A stretch of DNA of 64,000 nt from positions 62,001-126,000 of the forward strand of contig NZ_JAYXKP010000003.1 in NCBI RefSeq assembly GCF_036039175.1, written 5' to 3'. How positions within the stretch are numbered: position 1 is the first letter of the stretch; every line of letters begins with the position of its first letter. This document shows, piece after piece, positions 34,502 to 44,018 of this stretch. The notes beneath the pieces were generated by a model. It ran no database searches. It saw nothing but the letters and a program-made list of their open reading frames with translations, and was not told the origin of the DNA. This DNA comes from Marinilactibacillus sp036039175 (lineage in GTDB: Bacteria > Bacillota > Bacilli > Lactobacillales > Carnobacteriaceae_A). Both the position numbers and the translations under genes were made by a program.

Positions 34502-35785
34502 TTATTTGTTGTTTTCTAAATTAGCTTCTAATGCGTAAGCTTCATTATCAATACGTTTAAACCACGGGTACCATAAGATTGGAGATAATACTGCATGAAT
34601 CACAATCTGCATAACAATAATTGTCCAGTGTCCACCAACAGAAGCGTGGAATCCTAATGGTAAGCCGAAAATCGCTTGTGCTCCAATTACTCTTTCTACA
34701 AGACCAATGTTCGTTACAAAATAAGCAAGTAATAATGCAATACTGTTATTTGTAATAAATGGAATCGCCATTTTGAAGTTCAATACTAATGGTGTACCAA
34801 AAATAACTGGTTCTGTAATTCCGAAAGCAGCTGGGACTATTGCTAATCTACCCATCTCTTTGTATCGCTTACTTTTAGCAAAGTTCATCAGTAATGCTAG
34901 TCCAAATACTGAACCACTCCAGCAAATGATATTTACAAAAGAAGCTGTTACGATATGTGGTAACGGCTGACCTGCTTGGAACGCTTCCAAGTTTTGTAAA
35001 TTCAAGGACAACCAAAGCGGTGTTACGACTGGTGCAATAATATTTGTTCCGTGCATTCCCAGGAACCAAAGTAATTGTTGGAATGCAATGATTGCTGCTA
35101 CTGCCCAGATCGAACTACCAACACTTTGAAGTGGTGTCTGGATAAATTGGAAAATCATTTGATGAAATGTTTCTAACCCAGTCAAACTGAATGCCCATGC
35201 AATCATTCCAGCAATTGTTCCAAGTAAAAATGTAGGAATTAAAGCTTCGAAAGTTTGGGATACCATCGGCGGTACACCTTCAGGCATTTTAATCGTCCAG
35301 TTTTTTTCTTTAACAAACGTGTACCCTCTTCCGACGAAAAGTCCTACGATAATTGCTGTAAACATTCCAGATGTCCCAATCCAAGTTACTGGGAGGGCTC
35401 TAACAGATGATTCTTCGAGTACGATGTCGCCTAGTGGTGTAAGAATCAGAAAGAACATCAATCCCATAATACCGGCTGCCACACCATCTTCTTTAAGTAA
35501 TTTTTTAACCAGATTCCGTGTGATTAAAAAAACTAGGTAAAGAGATATCGAACCAATTGTAAAGGTATTGATGGTTGCAAAAATTGGTGTTAAGCCTACG
35601 TTGGCAAAAAATTCTGCTACACTAGCAATTGGAAAAGCTTGGAAAATGATAATGATTGAACCAAATATCATCAACCCTAAAATGGACATCATTGACTCAG
35701 AAACAGCTTGTAAATAGATATTTCTTGATATTTTCTCTGTTAAACCTCTAGTTTTATCTAAAAATCCTTCTGATCTTTCTTTCAT
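34502..35785 (-). CDS. PTS Lac/Cel-family EIIC permease
   Basis: 427-aa membrane component of a lactose/cellobiose-family PTS, about ten hydrophobic spans, with LLWFLGMHGTNIIAPVVTPLW and AFGITEPVIFGTPLVLN, the family signatures around the substrate site. Encoded between EIIB and beta-glucuronidase. Most relatives import beta-linked disaccharides. Here the partner enzyme suggests a glucuronic-acid-containing disaccharide or beta-glucuronide, which is inference. AGGAG lies before the ATG. Confidence 0.92.
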   Translation of the reverse strand: MKERSEGFLDKTRGLTEKISRNIYLQAVSESMMSILGLMIFGSIIIIFQAFPIASVAEFFANVGLTPIFATINTFTIGSISLYLVFLITRNLVKKLLKEDGVAAGIMGLMFFLILTPLGDIVLEESSVRALPVTWIGTSGMFTAIIVGLFVGRGYTFVKEKNWTIKMPEGVPPMVSQTFEALIPTFLLGTIAGMIAWAFSLTGLETFHQMIFQFIQTPLQSVGSSIWAVAAIIAFQQLLWFLGMHGTNIIAPVVTPLWLSLNLQNLEAFQAGQPLPHIVTASFVNIICWSGSVFGLALLMNFAKSKRYKEMGRLAIVPAAFGITEPVIFGTPLVLNFKMAIPFITNNSIALLLAYFVTNIGLVERVIGAQAIFGLPLGFHASVGGHWTIIVMQIVIHAVLSPILWYPWFKRIDNEAYALEANLENNK

Positions 35786-35810
35786 GTTTTCTCTTCTCCT
35801 TAGAAATCGA

Positions 35811-36119
35811 TTATTGGTTTCCTTCGATTAATTTCAATGCCGTATTCAGAACTTTTTCACCATTCATCATTCCATAATCCATCATGTCGATTGTTGCTAT
35901 CGGAAGATCATATTTCGCTTTCAAATCTTTTTCTGCATGGGCCATTTGTGGTCCTAACATAATAACATCGATACTATCCGCAAATGTATCAATACTACTT
36001 TCAGCAGTAGCTTCAATCACTACATCTACACCTTTTTCACTGGCTACCTTTTTCATTCTTTCCACTAACATACTTGTTGAATATCCACCTGAACACGCTA
36101 ATAATATACTTTTAGTCAT
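35811..36119 (-). CDS. PTS Lac/Cel-family EIIB
   Basis: 102-aa cytoplasmic phosphocarrier. The phospho-accepting Cys9 is in ILLACSGGYSTSML, and the rest matches the cellobiose EIIB fold (VIMLGPQMAHAEKDLKAKY). It passes phosphate from EIIA to the sugar on EIIC. It sits one base after the EIIA stop codon. Confidence 0.93.
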   Translation of the reverse strand: MTKSILLACSGGYSTSMLVERMKKVASEKGVDVVIEATAESSIDTFADSIDVIMLGPQMAHAEKDLKAKYDLPIATIDMMDYGMMNGEKVLNTALKLIEGNQ

Positions 36120-36120
36120 T

Positions 36121-36432
36121 TTATTTTCCCACTCTCTCTTTTTTGTCTGCTATCATTTCTACTGCTAAATCAACCACCGTCATCGCATTCATCAAGTGAT
36201 CTTGTGCATGAACCATCAATAAGTTAATCTCTATTTTTTCTCCTCTAGTTTCAGCTTGAATCAATTTTGTTTGCACCTTATGTGCTATCCCCATTGCTTC
36301 TTTTGCTTCCGCTATTTGTTCATCTGCTAATTCAAAATCCTGTTCTCTACTACTTCTCACTGCCATCAATGCTTTCGACCTTGCATTTCCGCCGTGAACA
36401 ATGATTTGCATGATTTCCTGCTCGTTATTCAT
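36121..36432 (-). CDS. PTS Lac/Cel-family EIIA
   Basis: 103-aa all-helical phosphocarrier, trimeric in the family. The active-site region LLMVHAQDHLM has His75 and His79 together with Asp78, as in lactose/cellobiose EIIA. Starts on the TAATG overlapping the regulator stop codon, so it is translationally coupled to the regulator gene. Confidence 0.93.
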   Translation of the reverse strand: MNNEQEIMQIIVHGGNARSKALMAVRSSREQDFELADEQIAEAKEAMGIAHKVQTKLIQAETRGEKIEINLLMVHAQDHLMNAMTVVDLAVEMIADKKERVGK

Positions 36433-38354
36433 TACTGATCCTCCGTTATCATTTCATCTATGATTGTTATAAATTCTCCAAATGACTGAATCTGGGTAAT
36501 TCTTGCGATCCATTTTTCGTCATCCATTAACACTGCTAGAAAACGACTGATTTCTTTATGCAAGAATAAGTGTCCTTTTTTTAAATTAATTAAAAATATG
36601 ATTCGAACTTCTCTTTGCTGCCATTTGATAGGTTCTTTTAGAATTGTTACACCCACTACATTATGACCTGCGCCTAAACTAATAGGATGTGGACCTGCGA
36701 CTCCTTTATCATATATTGTCGAGAATCGTTGCTCTCTTTCCATGACCAGCTCTGTAAAATCTTTAGAAGCAATTTTATTCTGAACCATTTTATCTGATTG
36801 TTCTCGAATCATATCTAGATATTGTCCATTTTTTTGGATGTTGAGATACTCCTTAGAAAACAAATCTCTTAATCCGACAACTCTTGAATTCATCTTTCTA
36901 GCGGAAATTTGTTGTGTTGTTAAATCTTTTATATGCTTGATTTCCATATCATCAAGAAAATTCTTTATCTGAATAATTGGAACACCTTGGAATTCTTTTT
37001 CCATCGGAATGGTCGATAAAAATAGGTCTGGTAAGTCTTCCTTAAAAGCTGCTATATTTTTATTTGAAACAGTCATAATCAAAGCACTTGAAAATAATTT
37101 TTCCAGCTTAAGTCTAATTAGATGTGCACTACCGCCACCGGTTGAACAAATGACAACGATTCGCTTAACTTTATCGAGAAGATTTTGCTTTTCTCCTTCA
37201 AAATGAGCTGCCAAGTGAAGAGCAATATAACCGATTTCATCACGAGTCAGCGTGTAACCATACTTTTCTTCAATCAATTCACCAAATCTAAATGAAACAA
37301 CTAGCACGTTTGTGTACTTCAATTTCATTTCATCTACTAATGGATTTTCTAATTGCAGATTATAATATAGTCTTTCCAGCAAAGGATATATATGAAGTGA
37401 AAGTCCCAAAATGAGTTCTGGATCATTAGAAAAATTGGTTAAAAACTCTTCATCCAATGCATTTAAAATCTCTTTCAGATCTTTAAATAATCGATCTTGA
37501 CTTCTAACTTTGATTTCCTTTGTCTTGGATTTAGCACTAAGATGAGCCGCTAAAAAGTCGACTTCTGCTTTTGGTAATTTCAAGCCAAACTCTCTCTCAA
37601 TCCAATCTGCTAGTTCAAAAGCTGTTTCTTCAAAAATCTCATCTACTTGTTTAATTTTGATTTGTTCTTCTTTGATATAATTGTTCTGCATAGCTCTAAA
37701 CAAAATGATCTTCAAATGAGTACATAAATTCTCAAAAATGACTTCACTTACTGAAATTTGTTTTCGATCAATCAAATTTCTCAAAAATTCACTTAATTTT
37801 CCTGTTTCACAATTTTTTAAAAAGTTTTTGTACTGAGCAGTAGGCTCTAAGTAAATCGTTGAGTGCAAGACATATCTGGAAAAAGCTTTTCTTGTATTTA
37901 ATTCTTTTCCCTTTATTTTCAGACCATAGTGTGGTCTTTTAATTAGTTCCAACTGGTATTCTGCTAATTTTTTCTTTGCAAATACCAAATCTTTCGTAAT
38001 TGTGGAACGGCTTACAAGTATACGTTCAGCTAGTTCCTCTAGTGTGATATATCCATCTGCTTGAAGAATATGAAACAAAATCGCCTCTAAACGTTGATCA
38101 GAATTTAGTACGTCAATTTCGCTACTTAGTTCATCTTGATACTGTGTAAATTGTTTTTCATCTTGTACCGAAAGGGTATACCCCTTTCCTTTTCTCAGCT
38201 CAATGATAAATCCATTTTTTTCACTGGTAATTATTGTATCTTTGATTAGTTTTCTGATTGTACTTTCAGAATAACTGAGATTTTTTGCTATATCGGCTAA
38301 ACTAATTGGTTCCTTGCAGTTCAATAAGAGATCAACTAGTATTTTTTCTCTCAT
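36432..38354 (-). CDS. PRD-containing PTS-regulated transcription activator (BglG/CelR type)
   Basis: 640-aa modular activator. N-terminal HTH domains occupy about 1-150 (SLADIAKNLSYSESTIRKLI and TLEELAERILVSRSTITKDL). Two PRD domains follow, about 180-400 with phospho-sites such as DFLAAHLSAKS and GYIALHLAAHFEG. Then comes an EIIB-like domain (VVICSTGGGSAHLIRLKLE, Cys retained) and an EIIA-type-2 domain with AGPHPISLG near the end. Such regulators activate when the cognate PTS sugar is present and HPr phosphorylates a PRD. It is first in the PTS/beta-glucuronidase operon, so probably auto-activating. AGAGGTGA precedes the ATG. Confidence 0.93.
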   Translation of the reverse strand: MREKILVDLLLNCKEPISLADIAKNLSYSESTIRKLIKDTIITSEKNGFIIELRKGKGYTLSVQDEKQFTQYQDELSSEIDVLNSDQRLEAILFHILQADGYITLEELAERILVSRSTITKDLVFAKKKLAEYQLELIKRPHYGLKIKGKELNTRKAFSRYVLHSTIYLEPTAQYKNFLKNCETGKLSEFLRNLIDRKQISVSEVIFENLCTHLKIILFRAMQNNYIKEEQIKIKQVDEIFEETAFELADWIEREFGLKLPKAEVDFLAAHLSAKSKTKEIKVRSQDRLFKDLKEILNALDEEFLTNFSNDPELILGLSLHIYPLLERLYYNLQLENPLVDEMKLKYTNVLVVSFRFGELIEEKYGYTLTRDEIGYIALHLAAHFEGEKQNLLDKVKRIVVICSTGGGSAHLIRLKLEKLFSSALIMTVSNKNIAAFKEDLPDLFLSTIPMEKEFQGVPIIQIKNFLDDMEIKHIKDLTTQQISARKMNSRVVGLRDLFSKEYLNIQKNGQYLDMIREQSDKMVQNKIASKDFTELVMEREQRFSTIYDKGVAGPHPISLGAGHNVVGVTILKEPIKWQQREVRIIFLINLKKGHLFLHKEISRFLAVLMDDEKWIARITQIQSFGEFITIIDEMITEDQ

Positions 38355-38413
38355 TATTTATTTCACCTCTTCTTGGAGCCGGTTTTGCTTGCTCATAGAT
38401 ATCTATAAACCAA

Positions 38414-38431
38414 GTATATAAAACGCTCTCA
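38414..38431 (-). promoter_or_regulatory. -10 and CRE-like element upstream of the PRD regulator
   Basis: TATACT (38419-38414, minus strand) is a good -10. Overlapping it, 38418-38431 reads ATAAAACGCTCTCA on the plus strand, resembling the CcpA site TGWAANCGNTNWCA in its AACGCT core and CA end. Two or three positions differ, so this is tentative. Confidence 0.4.
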
Positions 38432-38494
38432 TTTTTTAAAAGTTTATAATTGAACAGTTTAAATTGTAAAAAAAACATCAATACGTATTACTGT

Positions 38495-38554
38495 AAAAAA
38501 ATGCCTTTAACTATTCGATCGTTTTGCTGATCTAATAGGTTAAAGGCATTTTTT
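38495..38554 (-). terminator. Terminator after fbp (bidirectional shape)
   Basis: AAAAAATGCCTTTAA and its perfect complement flank a 29-base loop, with T runs possible on both strands. It lies about 20 bases after the fbp stop codon. Confidence 0.75.
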
Positions 38555-38575
38555 CATTTAGACATGCGCATTACT

Positions 38576-40519
38576 TTATACACTACTAGAAGATTTGCGT
38601 TTCAGATAATAAAGCAGTTTTTGAAGATCATTGATTTGTTCTTGGAGGCTTTCTCCAATTGTCGTATCCTTGATGAGTTTTCTTTCAAGTTTACCGTCAA
38701 TAATATGCTTTAGACTCGTTTCGTCTTTTTGTTTTTCAAATAGTGCCTGAACCGATTCAAATGGCTGATGTGTTACAATCTGAAATCCATAAGAATTATT
38801 GATTAAGGAATATCCTGCAATACCTGTTGATTCCTGATAAGCCGCACTCATCCCTCCATCAATTACAACAAGTCTTCCGTTTGCTTTGACAGGTAACTCT
38901 CCTTTTTTAGCTTTGACAGGTGTATGTCCATTAATCACTTTTGCATCCGCTGAATCAAGATCAAATGTATTTAAAATGTTTGTCATGACCTTTTCATTAT
39001 CTCGAAGTTTGAAATATGGGTTACGGTTTTCCTGTGCAACCGAGTCATCATCGATGTAGTATCTTTCAAAAGTGGTCATACGGTCCCTTCCATACAAAGG
39101 CGATTTTTTCCCTGTCCACGAATACCAAAGAAGATCTGTAGCGTAATCTTCTGTTTCGGATCTGGATGAAGCAGCTGTTCGAATATATTCTTCAAACTTA
39201 TCGAGCATGTCTTTCCCTTTCAAAGACACCCCTTCAAAAGTAAATGAGTCTAACTCTCCTGACTCTGTCAAAGGAATACAGCCATGGTAAAGTAACTGTC
39301 CATTATAGACTAAATACATACTGCCTTTTTTTAGAAGAAATTTCATGTATCTCACTAATTTTTCGGACTGTTGAAAACTTTCCAGTAGCGTTTGAACAAT
39401 ATGTTCTTCTTCCAGGTTCAATTGATAAGGATCATCTTCTTGAATTTGGTTTACTGGAAAATGATTCAAAGTATACTCTTTACCGTCAAGTGTGATGGCT
39501 TCTTTATCAAAATCAATCTTGTCTAATAACAATCGATCATTCATATCAAAATCCGGTCTTCGTTTGATGATTTGTCCTTCAAGTTTGAATTGAATGATAG
39601 CAAGTGCTTGATGTACTTTAGTCAACAGTTCTTCGCTTTCTTCTTGGAACGTATTGGTCGGTTCGACGACTTTTGGCTTGAAGTTTTCGTGAATCCCATA
39701 CTGTTCTTCCGCAAAGAGGAAAAGCGGTCTAAGATTCAGCCCGTAAGTCTTTTCTAATTCGAATAAATAACCGTATCTTGCAGCAATTCGAAGCATTGTG
39801 ATTAAGTTCGCCTTAGACCCGTACATCGCGCCCATCCAGAGAATATCGTGGTTCCCCCACTGGATATCAATAGAATGATGGGTCATTAGTCTCTCCATAA
39901 CAACTTTTTCTCCGCTTGCTCGGTCAAAGATGTCTCCGACAAGATGCAAATGATCGATGACCAGTCTTTGAATTACTTGGCAAAGCTTGGTCATAAAGGT
40001 TTCTGCTTGTCCTAAGCTGATCAGTCTATAAAGGATATTATTGTAGTAAAGGTCTTTTTCATTTTGGGATAAATCCGTGTAAAGTAATTCTTCAATTACA
40101 TAACTGTATTCTTCCGGTAAAGCTTTTCTAAGTTTGGAGCGCGTATATTTGACCGCACAGAACTGCATGAAGTCGATCAAGTCTCTGATCATCTGCATGT
40201 ACCAATCTTTATCTTTTTGCTGCGCGTGTTCGCTATTTTTCAAAGCTTCTTCAGGATAACTGATAAATAAGTTAAACCAGTCCATTTTTTCTACGGTCCA
40301 GTCTTCATTAAAAAAGCTCCCGATTTTCTCTCTTAAGTTTCCGGCGCCTGTTTTTAAAATGTGATTAAAAGCTTGATCTGCGCCATGGACATCAGACAAA
40401 TAGAGCTCCGTTCCTTTAGGTAAGTTCTGTATCGCTTCCAGATTGATCAGTTCAGTATAAATGGCTTCTGGGTGTTCGAATTTTTCATTTAATAATTCTA
40501 AGTACTTGTTTTCTCTCAT
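38576..40519 (-). CDS. fbp: Fructose-1,6-bisphosphatase, class III
   Basis: 647-aa Firmicute-type FBPase with a calcineurin-like metallophosphatase core. Metal motifs: LYLSDVHGADQAF near 40-52, VGDIFDRASG and WGNHDILWMGA near 220-230, and INGHTPVKAKKGELP near 540. It is a gluconeogenic enzyme, hydrolysing fructose-1,6-bisphosphate. Alone between terminators but placed between the two uronate clusters, which fits growth on C3-yielding substrates that require gluconeogenesis. The start at ATG 40519 follows a weak AAGG site. Confidence 0.95.
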   Translation of the reverse strand: MRENKYLELLNEKFEHPEAIYTELINLEAIQNLPKGTELYLSDVHGADQAFNHILKTGAGNLREKIGSFFNEDWTVEKMDWFNLFISYPEEALKNSEHAQQKDKDWYMQMIRDLIDFMQFCAVKYTRSKLRKALPEEYSYVIEELLYTDLSQNEKDLYYNNILYRLISLGQAETFMTKLCQVIQRLVIDHLHLVGDIFDRASGEKVVMERLMTHHSIDIQWGNHDILWMGAMYGSKANLITMLRIAARYGYLFELEKTYGLNLRPLFLFAEEQYGIHENFKPKVVEPTNTFQEESEELLTKVHQALAIIQFKLEGQIIKRRPDFDMNDRLLLDKIDFDKEAITLDGKEYTLNHFPVNQIQEDDPYQLNLEEEHIVQTLLESFQQSEKLVRYMKFLLKKGSMYLVYNGQLLYHGCIPLTESGELDSFTFEGVSLKGKDMLDKFEEYIRTAASSRSETEDYATDLLWYSWTGKKSPLYGRDRMTTFERYYIDDDSVAQENRNPYFKLRDNEKVMTNILNTFDLDSADAKVINGHTPVKAKKGELPVKANGRLVVIDGGMSAAYQESTGIAGYSLINNSYGFQIVTHQPFESVQALFEKQKDETSLKHIIDGKLERKLIKDTTIGESLQEQINDLQKLLYYLKRKSSSSV

Positions 40520-40572
40520 ATCATACCAGCCTTTTTTATAGATTCATTTAGTCTGGTTCATTATAACACTTC

Positions 40573-40626
40573 AAAAAAAGAAGTTTCCAATCGACCGATT
40601 TTTACGCCGAGATGAAACTCCTTTTT
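40573..40626 (-). terminator. Terminator of the large pectin/uronate operon
   Basis: AAAGGAGTTTC pairs with GAAACTTCTTT (one G-U) on the minus strand, enclosing a partly paired loop, followed by seven T. It lies about 60 bases after the SDR copy 2 stop codon. Confidence 0.7.
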
Positions 40627-40687
40627 CTAAATCGATTAATCTATTGGTTCTTTGGATAATCCATCAGAAATTTGTATAGCGTTGAGG

Positions 40688-41530
40688 TTAAACACCAGAA
40701 TAAGCATTAAACCCACCGTCAATAGGTAAAACGACGCCATTAACGAAACTTGCTGCTTTTTCATCCGTTAAGTAAAGTACGCCCCCGATGAGTTCTTCTG
40801 CTTCCCCAAATCTTCCCATAGGTGTGTTAGTTAAAATTTTGTTTGCGCGCGCAGTTGGTTCTCCCAAATCATCGAAAAGCAAAGATCGATTTTGATTACT
40901 TACAAGAAAGCCAGGCGCAATCGCGTTGACTCGGATGCCAACGTGTGCGAAATGAACCGCAAGCCATTCTGTGAAATTTGAAATGGCTGCTTTCGCTCCC
41001 GAGTAAGCCGGGATTTTCGTTAATGGTGTAAAACCATTCATACTCGAAATATTTAATATACTTGCATGTTCTTTTTCTAACATATCTTTTGCGAATACCT
41101 GTGTTGGAAGTAAAGTACCCAGAAAATTCAGATTGAATACAAAAGAAATTCCATCTTCGTCCAAGTCAAAAAATGTTTTGACTCCTTCAAGACCCTCTGT
41201 TTCGTGAAACTCATTTTCTGTTGTTGCTCGTGGGTTGTTTCCACCCGCGCCATTGATGAGAATATCTGCTTTTCCTAGATCTTGTTCGATGGCTTTTCGC
41301 GCAACTTCAATCGATTCTTTCTTCAATACATTACATTCATAAGCGAATGCTTTCCCACCCATACTGTTGATTTCGTCTGCATTCACCTGAGCAGCTTCTT
41401 TATTTAAATCCAGTAGCGCCACTTTTGCTCCAGCAGCAGCATAAGCTTTAGCGAATTGAGAGACTAGCACGCCTCCCGCACCTGTTAAAACAACGATTTT
41501 GTCTGTGAAATCATGTTTGTTTTGGCTCAT
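40688..41530 (-). CDS. uxuB: SDR-type D-mannonate oxidoreductase, copy 2
   Basis: 280-aa short-chain dehydrogenase, twin of the gene at 30632, for fructuronate to mannonate. It carries the same TGAGGVLVSQFAKAYA cofactor segment, NVLKKES, NISSMNG catalytic Ser, AYSGAKAA Tyr/Lys pair and terminal FNAYSGV. ATG 41530 overlaps the uxuA stop as ATGA and AAAGGAGG precedes it; a longer open frame upstream is inside uxuA. It is the last gene of the operon. Why two copies are kept is unknown; separate induction by glucuronides and by pectin would explain it. Confidence 0.9.
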   Translation of the reverse strand: MSQNKHDFTDKIVVLTGAGGVLVSQFAKAYAAAGAKVALLDLNKEAAQVNADEINSMGGKAFAYECNVLKKESIEVARKAIEQDLGKADILINGAGGNNPRATTENEFHETEGLEGVKTFFDLDEDGISFVFNLNFLGTLLPTQVFAKDMLEKEHASILNISSMNGFTPLTKIPAYSGAKAAISNFTEWLAVHFAHVGIRVNAIAPGFLVSNQNRSLLFDDLGEPTARANKILTNTPMGRFGEAEELIGGVLYLTDEKAASFVNGVVLPIDGGFNAYSGV

Positions 41531-42582
41531 GACGTTTGTCCTCCTTTGACTTTCACGCAAGCTTCGTACAGTCCATTCAAGTAAGTCGCACCCAGTGCCC
41601 GATCAAATAATCCATATCCTGGCTTGCCTTCTTCTCCCCAAATCATTCTTCCGTGATCGGGACGAAGCGGACCGGCATAGTCGTGTTCAACTAAGGCTTT
41701 CATCACTTCATACATATCAATAGAGCCTTTTGAAGAAAGGTGGGCTGATTCTTGGAAAGACTTACCACCGACTAATTTTACATTTCTCGTATGCATAAAG
41801 TTAACGCGGTCTTTATCCAGCATCGTTTTTAGAATATCCACTGCATCATTTTTAGGGTCAGAAGCAAATGAACCGACACATAAAGTCACGCCGTTACTTG
41901 GACTATCATATAAGTCTACAAATCTATTTAAAGCCTCTTTATCTGTAATGATTCTAGGCAATCCAAAGATACTGTAAGGAGGATCATCTGGATGGATGGC
42001 CATTTTCACATTTGCTTTTTCAGCAACCGGTATAATCTCTTTAATAAAGTAAGCTAAATTTTCCCATAACTGATTCTCATCTACTTTTTTATAGTCATCC
42101 AATAATTGATTAAGTTCTTCTTTTGTATAACTTTCATCCCAGCCAGGAAGAGATAATTCGCGTGGATCCATTTTATTGACTTCTGCCTCATCGAATATTA
42201 AAGCTTTTGAGCCATCTTCTAATTCAAACGCTAAATCAGAGCGTGTCCAGTCAAATACAGGCATAAAATTATAACAAATAACCGGAATATTAGCTTTTCC
42301 TAGATTTCGAATCGTTTGTTTGTAGTTTTCAATATATTGATCTCTAGTTGATTTTCCTAGCTTGATGTCTTCATGAACAGGAACACTTTCAATAACGGAA
42401 AGTTCCAGACCGGCTGCTTGAACCGTCTCTTTTAGATCTTGTATTTTTCCTGGTGACCATACTTCTCCTACAGGTACATCGTAAATGGCAGATACGATCC
42501 CTTTCATGTTCGGTATTTGTCTAATGTAATCTAGTGAGATTGGGTCTTCCTTGCCGTACCAGCGAAATGTCATTTCCATCAT
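41527..42582 (-). CDS. uxuA: D-mannonate dehydratase, copy 2
   Basis: 351-aa paralogue of the enzyme at 31486, with all the same family blocks (FRWYGKEDPISLDYIRQIP, VICYNFMPVFDWTRS, HPDDPPYSIFGLPR, RPDHGRMIWGEEGKPGYG). It overlaps uxaC upstream and the SDR downstream by four bases each, ATGA type, so translation is tightly coupled. Makes 2-keto-3-deoxygluconate, which must then use the kdgK/kdgA of the other cluster, since none is present here. Confidence 0.95.
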   Translation of the reverse strand: MMEMTFRWYGKEDPISLDYIRQIPNMKGIVSAIYDVPVGEVWSPGKIQDLKETVQAAGLELSVIESVPVHEDIKLGKSTRDQYIENYKQTIRNLGKANIPVICYNFMPVFDWTRSDLAFELEDGSKALIFDEAEVNKMDPRELSLPGWDESYTKEELNQLLDDYKKVDENQLWENLAYFIKEIIPVAEKANVKMAIHPDDPPYSIFGLPRIITDKEALNRFVDLYDSPSNGVTLCVGSFASDPKNDAVDILKTMLDKDRVNFMHTRNVKLVGGKSFQESAHLSSKGSIDMYEVMKALVEHDYAGPLRPDHGRMIWGEEGKPGYGLFDRALGATYLNGLYEACVKVKGGQTS

Positions 42583-44000
42583 ACTTGTCCTCCTGATTTT
42601 CTAAAATAATTTATGGCATTGTTGTAACAGATATTTTCAATCATTTGTTTTAATAAGTTTTCATCTTTAGGGTACTTGCCTTCTTCTACTTGTTTTCCAA
42701 TAAAGTCGCACAAAATCCTTCTAAAGTAATCATGGCGCGGATAAGATAAGAAACTACGGGAATCCGTCAGCATACCTACAAAATTCATCAGTAGACCATG
42801 ATCTGCCAGTGCCTCCATCTGTTTCAACATACCCGCTTCCGTATCATTGAACCACCAGCCAGCACCAAATTGCACTTTACTCTTGATGCCTTCGTCATTA
42901 GTCTGGAAATTACTGGCTGCGCTCGCTACAATATGATTTTGAGTCGGGTTCAAATTATACAAAATCACTTTAGGCAGTGAATCTGTATAGGCCATCTCGT
43001 CGAGTAATTGATTCAGCGCTTTAGCTTCTCCAACTGAATCCATGATTGAATCAAATCCCGTATCCGGACCTAAACGATCATACCAGTAACGATTCGCATT
43101 ACGCAGAGCCCCAAAGTGAATCTGCATCGCCCAACCTTTTTCGTGATAAAGATGCGCTAAGTCAATTAAAATTCTAGTCAGATACTGATCTTTTTCAAGT
43201 TCTGTAATAGCTTCTTGCTTAACGGCTTTTTGAAAAATTGTTTCTATCTCTGCTTCACTTGCTTCTTCAAAGATCATTTTATCGAGCGCATGGTCTGAAG
43301 CTAAGGTGCCTCTTTTATCAAAATAGTCTACACGTTCACTTAATTGTTCCATTAGTTGATTGTACGTTGCTGGCTTCTCTCCAAAAATAACTTCCATTCG
43401 TTCCAAGAACCCACTGAATCTTTCGTCCTGAATATGAAAAGCTTCATCAGGTCGGAAAGAAGGGGCAACTGTTACTGAAAATGCAGTATCTTGCTCGATC
43501 TGGTCATGGTATTTCAGAGAATCTGTTGGACTATCCGTTGTGCCTACAAAGGTCACATTCGAATTTTGGATCAATTTCTGAGTAGTTAATTTTTCTTCTC
43601 GAATCACTTGATTCATCTTGTCATAGATTTCTTTCCAGTTCTGGCTGTTCAAGGTTTCTTCTATTCCAAAGTAGGTTTTTAATTCAAGATGCGTCCAGTG
43701 ATAAAGAGGGTTTCCGATGGTTGCTTCAGTCGTTTCCGCCCAAGCTTTGAATTTCTCTTCTGGGGAAGCATTGCCTGTGATTTTTTCTTCCGGTATGCCA
43801 TTAGCGCGCATGGCTCTCCATTTATAGTGGTCGCCAGCCAGCCAGATTTCTGTGATTGTTTCAAACTCATGATTGTGAGCTATTAGTTGTGGACTCAAAT
43901 GACAATGATAGTCAAAAATCGGCATAGATTCAGCATAATCATGATAGAGATGTTTTCCTGTTTCATTCAGCAGCATAAAGTCTTTATCTATAAATGACAT
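42579..44000 (-). CDS. uxaC: Uronate isomerase, copy 2
   Basis: 473-aa amidohydrolase-fold isomerase with FDYHCHLSP at 29-37, GMLTDSRSFLSYPRH and FRRILCDFIG. Next to tagaturonate epimerase, so its main duty here is probably galacturonate to tagaturonate from pectin, though family enzymes accept both uronates. Many substitutions separate it from copy 1, including around EETLNSQNW and ERMEVIFGEKP. It is 18 bases after uxaE. Confidence 0.94.
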   Translation of the reverse strand: MSFIDKDFMLLNETGKHLYHDYAESMPIFDYHCHLSPQLIAHNHEFETITEIWLAGDHYKWRAMRANGIPEEKITGNASPEEKFKAWAETTEATIGNPLYHWTHLELKTYFGIEETLNSQNWKEIYDKMNQVIREEKLTTQKLIQNSNVTFVGTTDSPTDSLKYHDQIEQDTAFSVTVAPSFRPDEAFHIQDERFSGFLERMEVIFGEKPATYNQLMEQLSERVDYFDKRGTLASDHALDKMIFEEASEAEIETIFQKAVKQEAITELEKDQYLTRILIDLAHLYHEKGWAMQIHFGALRNANRYWYDRLGPDTGFDSIMDSVGEAKALNQLLDEMAYTDSLPKVILYNLNPTQNHIVASAASNFQTNDEGIKSKVQFGAGWWFNDTEAGMLKQMEALADHGLLMNFVGMLTDSRSFLSYPRHDYFRRILCDFIGKQVEEGKYPKDENLLKQMIENICYNNAINYFRKSGGQV

Positions 44001-44018
44001 CTAATCAGTCCTTCTATC

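Noticed and set aside
29182..44000. Recent tandem duplication of the uronate genes
   Set aside because: Gene order differs and the uxaC proteins are considerably diverged; no long identical DNA stretch was seen.
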